Below, in pieces: positions 14,552 to 22,253 of a stretch of DNA of 27,483 nucleotides; the stretch's first letter is position 1, and every line of letters begins with the position of its first letter. The stretch lies in assembly GCA_023457535.1 (NCBI GenBank), contig JAEWLN010000138.1, positions 1 to 27,483 of the forward strand. The letters run 5' to 3'. A program made the translations under genes and the position numbers. The stretch comes from Bacteroidota bacterium. Its GTDB lineage: Bacteria > Bacteroidota > Bacteroidia > Flavobacteriales > Flavobacteriaceae. The notes below the pieces were generated by a model. It had not been told where the DNA came from, ran no database searches, and saw only the letters and a list, made by a program, of their open reading frames with translations.

Positions 14552-15238
14552 ATGAAGAAAAAAGACATCAAGATTCTATTGGTCGATGACGAACCGGACA
14601 TCCTGGAAATCGTTGGCTATAATCTCGCCCAGGAAGGTTACCAGATCTTTACTGCCGAGAACGGAAAGGACGCGATTGCCAAGGCCAGAAAAGAGCATCC
14701 GCACCTGATCATCATGGATGTCATGATGCCTGAAATGGACGGAATGGAAGCCACCGAAACCATTCGTAAAACACCGGAGCTCAAAGATGTCATTATTACT
14801 TTTCTTACCGCGCGCAGCGAAGACTATTCCCAGGTGGCAGGTTTTGACGCCGGCGCTGATGATTACATCACCAAACCGATCAAACCCAAATTGCTCGTAA
14901 GCAAAGTCAAGGCGCTACTCAGAAGGCTTAAAGACGACGACGGCAGGAGCTCGGAAACGCTGAACGTGGGTGGCATCGAAATCAACCGGGAAGAATACAA
15001 AATCCTCAAAGACAACGCAGAAATTGTCTTGCCCAGAAAAGAGTTCGAATTGTTCTACCTGCTCGCGTCCAAGCCGGGAAAGGTGTTTAAACGCGATGAA
15101 ATCCTTGATAAAGTGTGGGGAAACGAAGTCATTGTGGGCGGACGGACGATTGATGTGCACATCAGGAAGTTGCGCGAAAAAATCGGTGATGATTATTTCA
15201 AGACCATTAAAGGCGTGGGTTATAAGTTTGAAGTTTAA
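14552..15238 (+). CDS. PhoB/OmpR-family response regulator
   Basis: The 228-residue regulator has a receiver domain (1-120) with the acidic pair DD at 12-13, the phospho-acceptor Asp56 in MDVMMPEMDG, a Thr in FLTAR and the Lys of TKPIKPK, and a winged-helix DNA-binding domain (about 130-228) with EFELFYLLASKPGKVF, VWGNEVIVGGRTIDVHIRKLR and GVGYKF, typical of the PhoB class. It binds direct repeats, and repeats of the right period occur at three promoters around it. The start is ATG 14552; the frame extends upstream to 14492 but that part overlaps the -10 box. Its TAA overlaps the ATG of the kinase gene by one base (TAATG), so the two are translationally coupled. The stress it responds to is inferred, not shown. 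Confidence 0.93.
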   Translation: MKKKDIKILLVDDEPDILEIVGYNLAQEGYQIFTAENGKDAIAKARKEHPHLIIMDVMMPEMDGMEATETIRKTPELKDVIITFLTARSEDYSQVAGFDAGADDYITKPIKPKLLVSKVKALLRRLKDDDGRSSETLNVGGIEINREEYKILKDNAEIVLPRKEFELFYLLASKPGKVFKRDEILDKVWGNEVIVGGRTIDVHIRKLREKIGDDYFKTIKGVGYKFEV

Positions 15239-16278
15239 TGCAGATCAAATTCAAGAAAACATACCGCTTTGCCGTTAAGTCGTCGTTGTACATCACGCTG
15301 TTTTCGACGGGTTTTGCGGCTTTGTTGCTAGGTGTTTTCCTGACGTTTTCGTGGGATTTCATCGCTTATTTCGCGCTGGGAGTGGCTGCATTTTCGTTTT
15401 TTGTGATCCAATATCGGGTGGAGCATTTTATTTATCGTCGGGTCAAAAAGATTTACGACGATGTGTCGCTGCTCGAATCCTCAACGTTCCGGACCCAGCC
15501 CGTCACAACAGATATGGCTACACTGATGGACGAGGTTAAAAAATTCGCATCGGATAAAAAAGTGGAAATAGAAATGCTCAAGGTTCGCGAAGAATACCGG
15601 CGCGAATTCCTGGGCAATGTGTCGCACGAATTAAAAACCCCGCTGTTCACGATTCAAGGTTATTTGTCGACTTTACTTGATGGGGCGATGAGCGACAAAT
15701 CAGTGCGCAAGAAATACCTTGAACGCGCTGAGAAAGGAGTAGAGCGGCTGATTCACATCGTGCAGGGGCTTGACATGATTTCCAAACTGGAAGTGGGCGA
15801 TCTGCATCTCGAAATGGCTGAATTCGACATCATCAAATTGATTCAGGAGGTGTTTGATCTGCTCGAGATCGAAGCGGCCAAAAAAGACATTCTGCTATTG
15901 TTCGACATGCGTTACAACAAGCCGATCATTGTAAAAGCCGATGCGGAGAAGATCGAACAAGTGGTGATCAACCTGGTCATGAACTCGATCAAATATGGCA
16001 AAGATAAAGGCTCGACTGAGGTAAGCGTTGAGAATCTCACGGATCATAAAATTATTGTACGTATCGAAGACAATGGGGTAGGGATTGAAAAGCAACATAT
16101 TCCGCGGCTGTTCGAGCGTTTTTACCGGGTGGACCAAAGCGGCTCCCGCGATGCGGGTGGATCCGGACTTGGTTTGGCGATTGTTAAGCATATCATTGAG
16201 GCGCATGGCGAGAAAATCTATGTGGAAAGCCAGTTTGCAGTGGGCTCTGAATTTTCGTTTACGCTGGAAAGGGCGTGA
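15238..16278 (+). CDS. PhoR-like sensor histidine kinase without periplasmic domain
   Basis: The 346-residue membrane kinase pairs with the regulator just upstream. Two hydrophobic segments (about 18-37 and 41-58) are separated by only a few residues, so almost nothing is exposed to the periplasm. Then come a short linker, the dimerisation/phospho-acceptor helix with H130 in NVSHELKTP, and the ATPase domain with the N box (NLVMNSIKYG), G1 (DNGVGI), F box (LFERFYRVD) and G2 (GGSGLGLAIVKHI). The absence of a sensor domain is like PhoR-type kinases that take their signal from a transporter or another membrane protein. It is followed by the repeat-rich gap at 16279-16637, with no clear terminator. 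Confidence 0.92.
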   Translation: MQIKFKKTYRFAVKSSLYITLFSTGFAALLLGVFLTFSWDFIAYFALGVAAFSFFVIQYRVEHFIYRRVKKIYDDVSLLESSTFRTQPVTTDMATLMDEVKKFASDKKVEIEMLKVREEYRREFLGNVSHELKTPLFTIQGYLSTLLDGAMSDKSVRKKYLERAEKGVERLIHIVQGLDMISKLEVGDLHLEMAEFDIIKLIQEVFDLLEIEAAKKDILLLFDMRYNKPIIVKADAEKIEQVVINLVMNSIKYGKDKGSTEVSVENLTDHKIIVRIEDNGVGIEKQHIPRLFERFYRVDQSGSRDAGGSGLGLAIVKHIIEAHGEKIYVESQFAVGSEFSFTLERA

Positions 16279-16310
16279 TGATTCGCCCGCACGGAACGTC
16301 AAACAAGGAT

Positions 16311-16456
16311 GTGAAAAACTTTAACAAAAAGTACAGATTTTCTATCGTGAATATCGCCGGGATTAGTTAGGGGGTAAACCCTACGCCCCCTTCCCTACAG
16401 GTTAGAAAATACAAAATTTTTCAATACCCTGATTACAGAAAATCTGCAATATTGCC
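16311..16456 (+). repeat. Dispersed repeat, copy 1 (~145 bp)
   Basis: Copy 1 aligns over its length with 16492-16635, with a one-base length difference in the core and a short A-run difference at the left edge. It has a perfect 10-bp inverted repeat at its ends, CAGATTTTCT (16334-16343) and AGAAAATCTG (16437-16446), and a core with TAGGG-N6-CCCTA (16368-16383) that can instead pair as AGGGGG (16369-16374) with CCCCCT (16386-16391). Confidence 0.9.
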
Positions 16457-16491
16457 TTGATCGCTACAATTTGGTAAATGATAGAGGGGAG

Positions 16492-16635
16492 GTGAACTTT
16501 AACAAAAAGTACAGATTTTCTATCATGAGGTATCCCCGGAATCAGTTAGGGGATAAACCCTACGCCCCCTTCCCTACAGTTTAGAAAATACAAAATTTTT
16601 CAATACCCTGAGTACGGAAAATATGCAACATTGCC
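16492..16635 (+). repeat. Dispersed repeat, copy 2 (~145 bp)
   Basis: Copy 2 is in the same orientation, 178-179 bp after copy 1. CAGATTTTCT (16512-16521) and the TAGGG-N6-CCCTA core (16547-16562) are kept; the right inverted repeat has decayed to GGAAAATATG (16616-16625), 8 of 10 bases. It ends three bases before the stop of the convergent glycosyltransferase gene. Confidence 0.9.
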
Positions 16636-16637
16636 CA

Positions 16638-17711
16638 CTAATTCCCAAACCCATCTTCAAACAAACTAAAAAGCTGTTTCCAATGCACATCCGTCGCCAT
16701 TTGAGGTATCCCGCCAAATGAATCGGTTTCAGCTAATTGTTCCAACTGAAAATCCGCCTGCGTCGCATAAGGCGCAAAACCGTCGCGTTTTAATTTCCTG
16801 GCCAGATATTCCTGCTCGTACTGACCCGGCGTGGGAATGAAAAATGCCTTTTTTCCGAGTTTTGCCAAATCCATAACCGTTGTATAGCCCGGGCGGCACA
16901 ATATTTTTTCCGATGCGTTCATGGCCAACTCCAACTGGTCAGTAGCCATAAAATTGTAGTGCGTCATCCTGCCGATAACCTCCTTTTTTTGTTTGGGGTC
17001 GACTTTGCCACTAATGAAAACCACCTCGCCGTCAAAGTCCTGCAATTGGTCGCGCAGCACACCCTCAAGCATGCCGCGTTGCGGTTCGGGCCCGGAGAGC
17101 AGAACCATCAGGTCGAATTTTTTGGGAACCTGCAATTTACGCAAACGGCTTAACGGCCCGATGTACCTGATTTTGTCGTCCGGTTTTTTAACATGCCCCA
17201 ATTTACCTGACAAATTAGGTTTTTTTGCAAAATCAGGAACCCAACACTCCACATATTGATTGATGATGTACCGGTGCATTTTGCTCGAAAGCCAAGTTGT
17301 GTTTCCGGTCATTACATTGAGTTGGTGCGTGAGGAATACGGACGGTATTTTCTTACTGCGCACTCCAAGCCGGTTGTCCGATATGATCCCGCTCAGGTCA
17401 TAGTCTTTGACCCATTGTTTGACAAGCCGCTTTTCAGCCAGCATCGCATCGATGATATGAGGAACGTTGGCCAGCATTTTCCACTTAAAATCGGCGCCGT
17501 TTTTGGCGTATTCGATATGGTAGGATGGGAGTTCCAACGTCTGCAGATGCGGGAATTCCTTGCGCAAGAGCTCAAGGGCGTTCCCGTCAGAGGCCAATAT
17601 CGGATTAAAGCCCGATTGCGCCAACGCATGCACGATCGGAATGCAACGCGTGGCATGGCCAAGACCCCAATTGAGCGGGGCAACGAGAATGTTAGGGTGC
17701 GGCGGAGTCAT
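16638..17711 (-). CDS. MurG/UGT-like GT-B glycosyltransferase
   Basis: The 357-residue protein is a GT-B glycosyltransferase of the MurG/glucuronosyltransferase type, moving a sugar from a nucleotide donor to an unknown acceptor at the cytosolic side. The N-terminal lobe has LNWGLGHATRC with the Gly-rich acceptor loop at 13-23; the C-terminal lobe has LLSGPEPQR at 204-212, RPGYTTVMDL at 273-282 and PTPGQYEQEYLA at 293-304, the donor-binding motifs. It is too divergent to be MurG itself and no cell-wall cluster is nearby. The ATG at 17711 starts just before the first beta strand. It is divergent from trmB; a -10-like TAATTTTC lies shortly upstream on its strand. It ends three bases after a copy of the dispersed repeat. 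Confidence 0.85.
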   Translation of the reverse strand: MTPPHPNILVAPLNWGLGHATRCIPIVHALAQSGFNPILASDGNALELLRKEFPHLQTLELPSYHIEYAKNGADFKWKMLANVPHIIDAMLAEKRLVKQWVKDYDLSGIISDNRLGVRSKKIPSVFLTHQLNVMTGNTTWLSSKMHRYIINQYVECWVPDFAKKPNLSGKLGHVKKPDDKIRYIGPLSRLRKLQVPKKFDLMVLLSGPEPQRGMLEGVLRDQLQDFDGEVVFISGKVDPKQKKEVIGRMTHYNFMATDQLELAMNASEKILCRPGYTTVMDLAKLGKKAFFIPTPGQYEQEYLARKLKRDGFAPYATQADFQLEQLAETDSFGGIPQMATDVHWKQLFSLFEDGFGN

Positions 17712-17764
17712 CGGTGCTGAAAATTATCGCAAGGTAAAAACAAACGGCGTGCGGGATATTTCGC

Positions 17765-17772
17765 TAATTTTG
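17765..17772 (+). promoter_or_regulatory. -10 box of the trmB run
   Basis: TAATTTTG is a perfect TAnnTTTG box ending 18 bases before the GTG at 17791. Confidence 0.6.
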
Positions 17773-17790
17773 CCAAAACATTAAATTATC

Positions 17791-18465
17791 GTGGGGAGTA
17801 AAAATAAGCTAAAAAGATTTAAGGAAAACGAAACTTTTACCAATGTGATCCAGCCTACGCGCGATGAGGTCATGTCCGGCAATTTCGCCTATAAAGGCAA
17901 GTGGAACCAGGATTTTTTCCACAACGACCATCCGCTGGTGCTCGAGCTCGGATGCGGCAAAGGCGAATATACGGTGGCATTGGCGCAAAAATTTCCCGAT
18001 AAGAACTTCATCGGAATCGACATCAAAGGCGCGCGTTTCTGGCGCGGAGCCAAAACAGCCGAGCACGGCCAGATTGCCAATGCGGCGTTTTTGCGATCGC
18101 AGATCGAACTCATCGACCATTTGTTTGCAGAAGGGGAAGTCGACGAGATCTGGATCACATTCCCCGATCCGCAAATCAAATACAAACGCACCAAGCATCG
18201 CATGACTAACACCGAGTTCTTACAGCGATACAAGAAAATCCTCAAACCCGACGGTCTGATGCATCTGAAAACCGACAGCGAATTCATGCACGGCTACACG
18301 CTCGGCCTTTTGCACGGACAGGGTCACGAAGTACTCTACGCCAACCACAATGTCTACCGCAACGAAGGTGCGCCGCCGGAAGTCACCGGTATCCAGACGC
18401 ATTACGAGCAGATGTATTTGGAAATTAACAAAGCAATTACGTATATTCGGTTTAAAATAAAATGA
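17791..18465 (+). CDS. trmB: tRNA (guanine-N7-)-methyltransferase
   Basis: The 224-residue SAM-dependent enzyme makes m7G46 in the variable loop of tRNA. The SAM site LELGCGKGEYTVALA is at about 50-64, GIDIKGARFWRGA at about 74-86, IWITFPDPQIKYKRTKHR (the TFPDPW-like catalytic motif) near 119-136, and GLMHLKTDSEF near 157-167. The start is GTG: the N-terminal GSKNKLKRFKENETF is as I recall in flavobacterial TrmB and no ATG precedes it. The LysE-family gene begins two bases after the stop codon begins to end (one-base gap), so they are one transcript. Confidence 0.95.
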   Translation: MGSKNKLKRFKENETFTNVIQPTRDEVMSGNFAYKGKWNQDFFHNDHPLVLELGCGKGEYTVALAQKFPDKNFIGIDIKGARFWRGAKTAEHGQIANAAFLRSQIELIDHLFAEGEVDEIWITFPDPQIKYKRTKHRMTNTEFLQRYKKILKPDGLMHLKTDSEFMHGYTLGLLHGQGHEVLYANHNVYRNEGAPPEVTGIQTHYEQMYLEINKAITYIRFKIK

Positions 18466-18466
18466 C

Positions 18467-19102
18467 ATGAACCTTGCGCTGCCGCTGTTCCTGGGGTTTC
18501 TGGCCTCCTCGGTTGGAATCACACCGCCCGGGCTCATTAACATGACGGCGGCCAAAGTTGGATTAAAAGAAGGAAGGACCCCCGCGCTGATATTTTCAGC
18601 AGGCGCATCGGTAATCGTAATGGTCCAGGCGCTTGTGGCGGTATTGTTCGCCCGATTTCTGGACCGTCATCCCGAAATCCTGATCATGTTGCGCGAAGTA
18701 GGGCTTGCGATTTTTGGCGCGCTCACCATTTATTTTTTCGTCGCCGGCCGCAAATCCAAACCGGATAAAAAAGAGATCAAACTCCACAGCAAAAAAAGCC
18801 GTTTTTTTCTGGGCATGCTGCTTTCGGCGTTTAATTTTTTCCCGATTCCGTTTTATGTGTTCATCAGCCTGATGCTGGCCTCCTACCAACTTTTTTCGTT
18901 CGATAAAATGTTTATCTACATCTTTGTGCTGGGCGCCGGACTCGGGGCGTATTTTGCATTTTATTGCTACATCGCGTTTTTTAAAAAGATGGAATCGCGT
19001 ACAAAATTCATCCTGACCAATATGAATTACATCATCGGATCCGTAACAGGACTGGTTTGCGTCCTCACATTGGCCAACATACTCGAATATTATTTTGGCT
19101 AA
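18467..19102 (+). CDS. LysE-family transporter
   Basis: The 211-residue inner-membrane protein has about six hydrophobic segments and the LysE/RhtB N-terminal pattern: PLFLGFLASSVGITPPGLINM with the P-P-G turn after the first helix. Family members export amino acids or similar small molecules by ion exchange. The middle loop (about 94-112) is strongly basic (KSKPDKKEIKLHSKKSR), as in relatives. Substrate unknown. It starts one base after trmB and overlaps the alkyltransferase-like gene by eight bases, so all three genes form a tight operon; no functional link among them is evident. Confidence 0.85.
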   Translation: MNLALPLFLGFLASSVGITPPGLINMTAAKVGLKEGRTPALIFSAGASVIVMVQALVAVLFARFLDRHPEILIMLREVGLAIFGALTIYFFVAGRKSKPDKKEIKLHSKKSRFFLGMLLSAFNFFPIPFYVFISLMLASYQLFSFDKMFIYIFVLGAGLGAYFAFYCYIAFFKKMESRTKFILTNMNYIIGSVTGLVCVLTLANILEYYFG

Positions 19103-19448
19103 GCTTAAAAACCCCGATAACGACAATTTCTTCGAGCGCGTCTACCAGATCGCGCGGCAAATTCCGTACGGCAGGGTCACATCCTACGGTGCGATCGCGA
19201 AGGTTTTGGGCAGCGCGCAGTCTGCACGAATGGTAGGATGGGCGATGAATGCCGCCGGGGGTAGGGAAGATGTGCCGGCACACCGCGTCGTGAATCGGGT
19301 GGGAATGCTGACCGGAAAACAGCACTTTGACGGAACCAACCTCATGCAGCAATTGCTCGAGAGCGAAGGCGTCCGGGTAAAGAACAATCAGGTCGCGGAT
19401 TTTGAAAAAGTATTCTGGTCGCCCGAGCGGGTCAACCCAACAAACTGA
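19095..19448 (+). CDS. Alkyltransferase-like (ATL) protein, MGMT family with PAHR
   Basis: The 117-residue protein is the DNA-binding domain of O6-methylguanine-DNA methyltransferase. YGRVTSYGAIAK (25-36), SARMVGWAMN with the Arg finger near 45, and the active-site strip PAHRV at 61-65 followed by NRVGMLTG are clear. In the repair enzyme the strip is PCHR; here the alkyl-accepting Cys is Ala62. Known ATL proteins with Trp or Ala at this site bind alkylated guanine and hand it to nucleotide excision repair. The start is TTG (19095), as the frame has no ATG or GTG before the conserved region and the LysE stop overlaps by eight bases. Its end overlaps the convergent kinase gene by 17 bases. Confidence 0.88.
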   Translation: MAKLKNPDNDNFFERVYQIARQIPYGRVTSYGAIAKVLGSAQSARMVGWAMNAAGGREDVPAHRVVNRVGMLTGKQHFDGTNLMQQLLESEGVRVKNNQVADFEKVFWSPERVNPTN

Positions 19449-20751
19449 TCACAAATTCAGTGCGTCCATTGTCCGGTACATAACTCAGGTACCCGCCATG
19501 CGCCTCGATGATATTTTTCGAAAGCGTAAGTCCGATGCCCGCGCCGTCCTTTCTGGTAGTGAAAAAAGGCAAAAAAATCTTGTCCTGTATCTGCTTTTCG
19601 ATGCCTTTTCCATTGTCAGAGATCGTCAGGAATATGCGGTTGTTTTCCATGGCCGATGTCACGAAGATCCTGCGTTCGGCTTTGTCTTTTAAAGCATGGA
19701 TGCTGTTGGTGAGCAAATTGATAATGACCTGCTCGAACTGTTTTTTATCCACGGACACCGCGCGCGGCACCGCTACCGTATTGCTGATTTCGATGCCTTC
19801 CTGTGCGAGCATCGGCAGCATGACGCGCACACACCCGGCAATCAGTTCGTTGAGGTTTTCCGGATGTTTGTCCGGCGTGGGCAGCATCGTGAGCTTGCGG
19901 TAATTTTCGACAAAAAACTGCAGGTGGTCCGATCGGTTGACAATCGTCGAAAGCCCTTGCCGCACATCCAAAAGATCATCGGCGTCAAGGGAATCCTGTT
20001 GCACGATGTCTTGTATGCTTTGCGAAAGCGACCGTATCGGCGTCAGCGTGTTCATGAGCTCGTGCGAAATGATCTTCATCAGATTGATCCACGCCATTTT
20101 CTCTTTTTTCTCGATCACTTTTTGGATCGAATCGAGCAGGATCACATAATAATCCTGTCCGAACGATTGCGTTTTGGACGTTTGGATCGAAAATGTCTGC
20201 AGTTCTTTTTCATCGATCCGGATTTCTACCGATGTTTTCATTTCGTCAAAATGCGCGGCCTCGATCTCACGGCAAAACGACGGTAATTTCTCGCGCAAGT
20301 GCTGCCAATGCCGGAATTTGGGCACGCCAAACAATTTCGAGAAATAGTCGTTCATCAAAAAGATAACCCAATGATTGCCGTCTTTTTTCAAAATCACGAC
20401 GGCCGTGTCCACATTGTCGAGAATCGAGGTGTAGACCTGTTCGCGCGAGATTTGTTCGAACTGCTTTTGCCTGAGCGTCTCATAGAGTTGATACAAATTG
20501 GCGTAATTTCCTTTTTTAAGGTTCTCGGGAAAACGCGAGGTAAAGTCGTTGTGCAGGATCGATAATATCGTCTTGTCGTAGAACAGCAGCCGGTTGCGCG
20601 TAAAAAAATACAATTCGGCGCAAAAAACACCCACGATCACCAGCGAAAAAACCGCACTGTACGGGTAGGATTGCAGCATGAGGATAATGCCGGTTGCAAT
20701 CAGCAACAGCAACCAGAAGATCCTAAGGAACAAAGCGTTGTGGAATTTCAT
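19432..20751 (-). CDS. NtrB/NtrY-like sensor histidine kinase
   Basis: The 439-residue kinase has two hydrophobic segments (about 9-26 and 33-50) with a loop of only a few residues, then a HAMP-like linker, a PAS-like domain (about 105-205, with ILDNVDTAVVIL and YYVILLDS), the phospho-acceptor H230 in IISHELMNTLTPI and an ATPase domain with NLLTNSIHAL, SDNGKGIE and the GAGIGLTLSKNI G2 box. The Asn after the H-box (HELMNTLTP) is the form seen in NtrY-type kinases that act on sigma-54 regulators. Its gene follows the NtrC-like regulator with a seven-base gap on the same strand, so they form a pair. It probably reads a signal at the membrane or in the cytosol since there is no sizeable periplasmic part. 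Confidence 0.92.
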   Translation of the reverse strand: MKFHNALFLRIFWLLLLIATGIILMLQSYPYSAVFSLVIVGVFCAELYFFTRNRLLFYDKTILSILHNDFTSRFPENLKKGNYANLYQLYETLRQKQFEQISREQVYTSILDNVDTAVVILKKDGNHWVIFLMNDYFSKLFGVPKFRHWQHLREKLPSFCREIEAAHFDEMKTSVEIRIDEKELQTFSIQTSKTQSFGQDYYVILLDSIQKVIEKKEKMAWINLMKIISHELMNTLTPIRSLSQSIQDIVQQDSLDADDLLDVRQGLSTIVNRSDHLQFFVENYRKLTMLPTPDKHPENLNELIAGCVRVMLPMLAQEGIEISNTVAVPRAVSVDKKQFEQVIINLLTNSIHALKDKAERRIFVTSAMENNRIFLTISDNGKGIEKQIQDKIFLPFFTTRKDGAGIGLTLSKNIIEAHGGYLSYVPDNGRTEFVISLLG

Positions 20752-20758
20752 ACCGCCG

Positions 20759-22099
20759 TTATTTCAAATCGTATTTTTCCATCCGGCGGTACAAGGCTGC
20801 GCGCGAAAGTCCGAGCTCATCGGCCGTTTTTGAGATATTCCCCGAATGTTTGGCCAATGCTTTTTCAATCGCCGATTTCTCAAGGTCTGACAACGGGCTC
20901 TCTTCTTGTGCGGGCTGCGGGTGGTAGTCAAAAATATCGAGTTGCGATACAGCGATCTGGTTTCCGTCGGACAGGATCACCGCGCGCTCGATCTTATTCT
21001 CCATCTCGCGGATGTTGCCCGGCCACGGATACCGCTCGAGCCATTCAAGATTGTGCGCATCGAACCTTAGCGCGTGATTGTTGTACTTCTCGCCCGTTTG
21101 TTTGAGCAGGAATTCGGCCATCGCCAGAATGTCGCCTTTTCGTTCGCGCAGCGGCGGGATCGTGATTTCCATCGTGTTGATGCGGTAAAACAAATCCTCG
21201 CGAAAGTGTTTCTTTTTGACCTGGCCCGCAATGTCGATATTGGTGGCGGTAATGATGCGCACATCGAGCGGGCGCGGTTTGCTTTCCCCAAGGCGCGTCA
21301 CGGTTTTGGTTTGCAATACGGACAATAATTTGGATTGCAAATGCAACGGAATATTGCCGATCTCGTCCAGGAAAATCGTTCCGCCCGAAGCCGTTTCAAA
21401 TCGTCCCGGCGTATCGGCTTTGGCATCGGTGAACGCGCCGCGCGCATAGCCAAAGAGTTCACTTTCGAACAGATTCTCGCTTAAACTGCCCAAATCGACA
21501 TGCACAAAAGGTTTGTCTTTTCGCGTCGAATGTTCGTGGATGTGCGACGCAAAAACGTATTTTCCGGTGCCGTTTTCGCCCAGCAGCAGCACGTTTGCAT
21601 CGGTCCTGGCGACTTTTTCGGCCATGTTGTAGGCTTGCCTGATTGCAGCCGATTGTCCGATGAAATACGCTTTGGGTGAACTGAAACCGATTTGTTTTTT
21701 TTGTCGCCGACGACTTTCGGCCAGCGCATTGTCTACCGTTTGGAGCAGTTTTTCGTTTTCCCACGGCTTGAGCACATAGTCGAACGCGCCCACTTTAATG
21801 CCTTCCACAGCCGTTTCGATCTTGCCGAATGCGGTCATCAGGATCACGCACGTATGCGGCGAATGGGCCGTAATTTCCTTAAGCCAGTGGATGCCTTCGC
21901 GACCGTCTTCAAACCCGATGCGGTAATTCATGTCGAGCAGGACCACATCCAGGGTATGATCGGCCAGGAACTGATAGAGCGCCTTGGGATTGTTCGTGGT
22001 CAGGATGGTTTCATAATGTTTTTTGAGTGCGAGTCTGGCCGAAAACAGAATTTCTTCCTGATCGTCGACCACCGCAATGCACGCTTGTTTTTTTCTCAT
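20759..22099 (-). CDS. Sigma-54-dependent NtrC-family response regulator
   Basis: The 446-residue activator has a receiver domain (1-125; acidic D12-D13, phospho-acceptor D56, K111), a central AAA+ domain (about 145-375) with Walker A GENGTGK at 174-180, the sigma-54 contact loop GAFTDA at 221-226 in place of GAFTGA, Walker B GTIFLDEIG, and the arginine-finger region FREDLFYRIN, then a C-terminal helix-turn-helix (NISKTADELGLSRAALYRRM). GAFTDA is common in Bacteroidota members, so I expect it to be active. It sits upstream of its kinase in the same operon and diverges from the export operon at 22254; palindromes at 22109-22145 begin 10 bases before its own ATG, which suggests both autoregulation and activation of the exporter. 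Confidence 0.94.
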   Translation of the reverse strand: MRKKQACIAVVDDQEEILFSARLALKKHYETILTTNNPKALYQFLADHTLDVVLLDMNYRIGFEDGREGIHWLKEITAHSPHTCVILMTAFGKIETAVEGIKVGAFDYVLKPWENEKLLQTVDNALAESRRRQKKQIGFSSPKAYFIGQSAAIRQAYNMAEKVARTDANVLLLGENGTGKYVFASHIHEHSTRKDKPFVHVDLGSLSENLFESELFGYARGAFTDAKADTPGRFETASGGTIFLDEIGNIPLHLQSKLLSVLQTKTVTRLGESKPRPLDVRIITATNIDIAGQVKKKHFREDLFYRINTMEITIPPLRERKGDILAMAEFLLKQTGEKYNNHALRFDAHNLEWLERYPWPGNIREMENKIERAVILSDGNQIAVSQLDIFDYHPQPAQEESPLSDLEKSAIEKALAKHSGNISKTADELGLSRAALYRRMEKYDLK

Positions 22100-22108
22100 G
22101 TGTTCACC

Positions 22109-22160
22109 TGTCCGTATGCGGACAACAACTGTTCAATATCGGACACCCCGTTATCGGATA
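22109..22160. promoter_or_regulatory. Tandem TGTCCG-N4-CGGACA palindromes (likely activator sites)
   Basis: TGTCCG-TATG-CGGACA at 22109-22124 is a perfect 6-4-6 palindrome. TGTTCA-ATAT-CGGACA at 22130-22145 has the same layout with two changes, its centre exactly 21 bp away (two helical turns). A third, weak ACCCCG-TTAT-CGGATA follows at 22145-22160. Tandem palindromes at this distance (50-100 bp) upstream of a promoter are typical of NtrC-class activators. Confidence 0.65.
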
Positions 22161-22209
22161 AATATTTTTAAAACCTTGATAAACAAGTTTTTGTGAAATT
22201 GTTTTTTTC

Positions 22210-22223
22210 TGGCACGCTATTGC
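22210..22223 (+). promoter_or_regulatory. Possible -24/-12 (sigma-54) promoter of the export operon
   Basis: The sequence is TGGCACG, three bases, TTGC, followed by T. The sigma-54 consensus is TGGCACG-N4-TTGC, so both halves match but the spacing is one base short. It would start transcription near 22235, about 19 bases before the ATG. The regulator next door and the palindromes upstream support it; the spacing argues against it. Confidence 0.45.
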
Positions 22224-22253
22224 TAAATGCACTGTCGAAAATCAAAATAACCG

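Larger units (their letters stand above)
16279..16637. other. Gene-free convergent gap filled by two repeat copies
   Basis: This 359-base stretch lies between the 3' ends of the sensor kinase gene and the glycosyltransferase gene. I see no coding frame of note and no clear hairpin terminator outside the repeats. About 80% of it is the two copies listed below; the spacer between them (16457-16491) is unique. Confidence 0.8.

Noticed and set aside
16311..16635. CRISPR array
   Set aside because: Only two long, slightly different repeats with one 35-base spacer and no cas genes; repeat length is far outside the CRISPR range.
21410..21440. Loss of sigma-54 contact because the loop is GAFTDA
   Set aside because: The GAFTDA form occurs in many Bacteroidota NtrC-type regulators, so it is a lineage variant and not evidence of inactivity.
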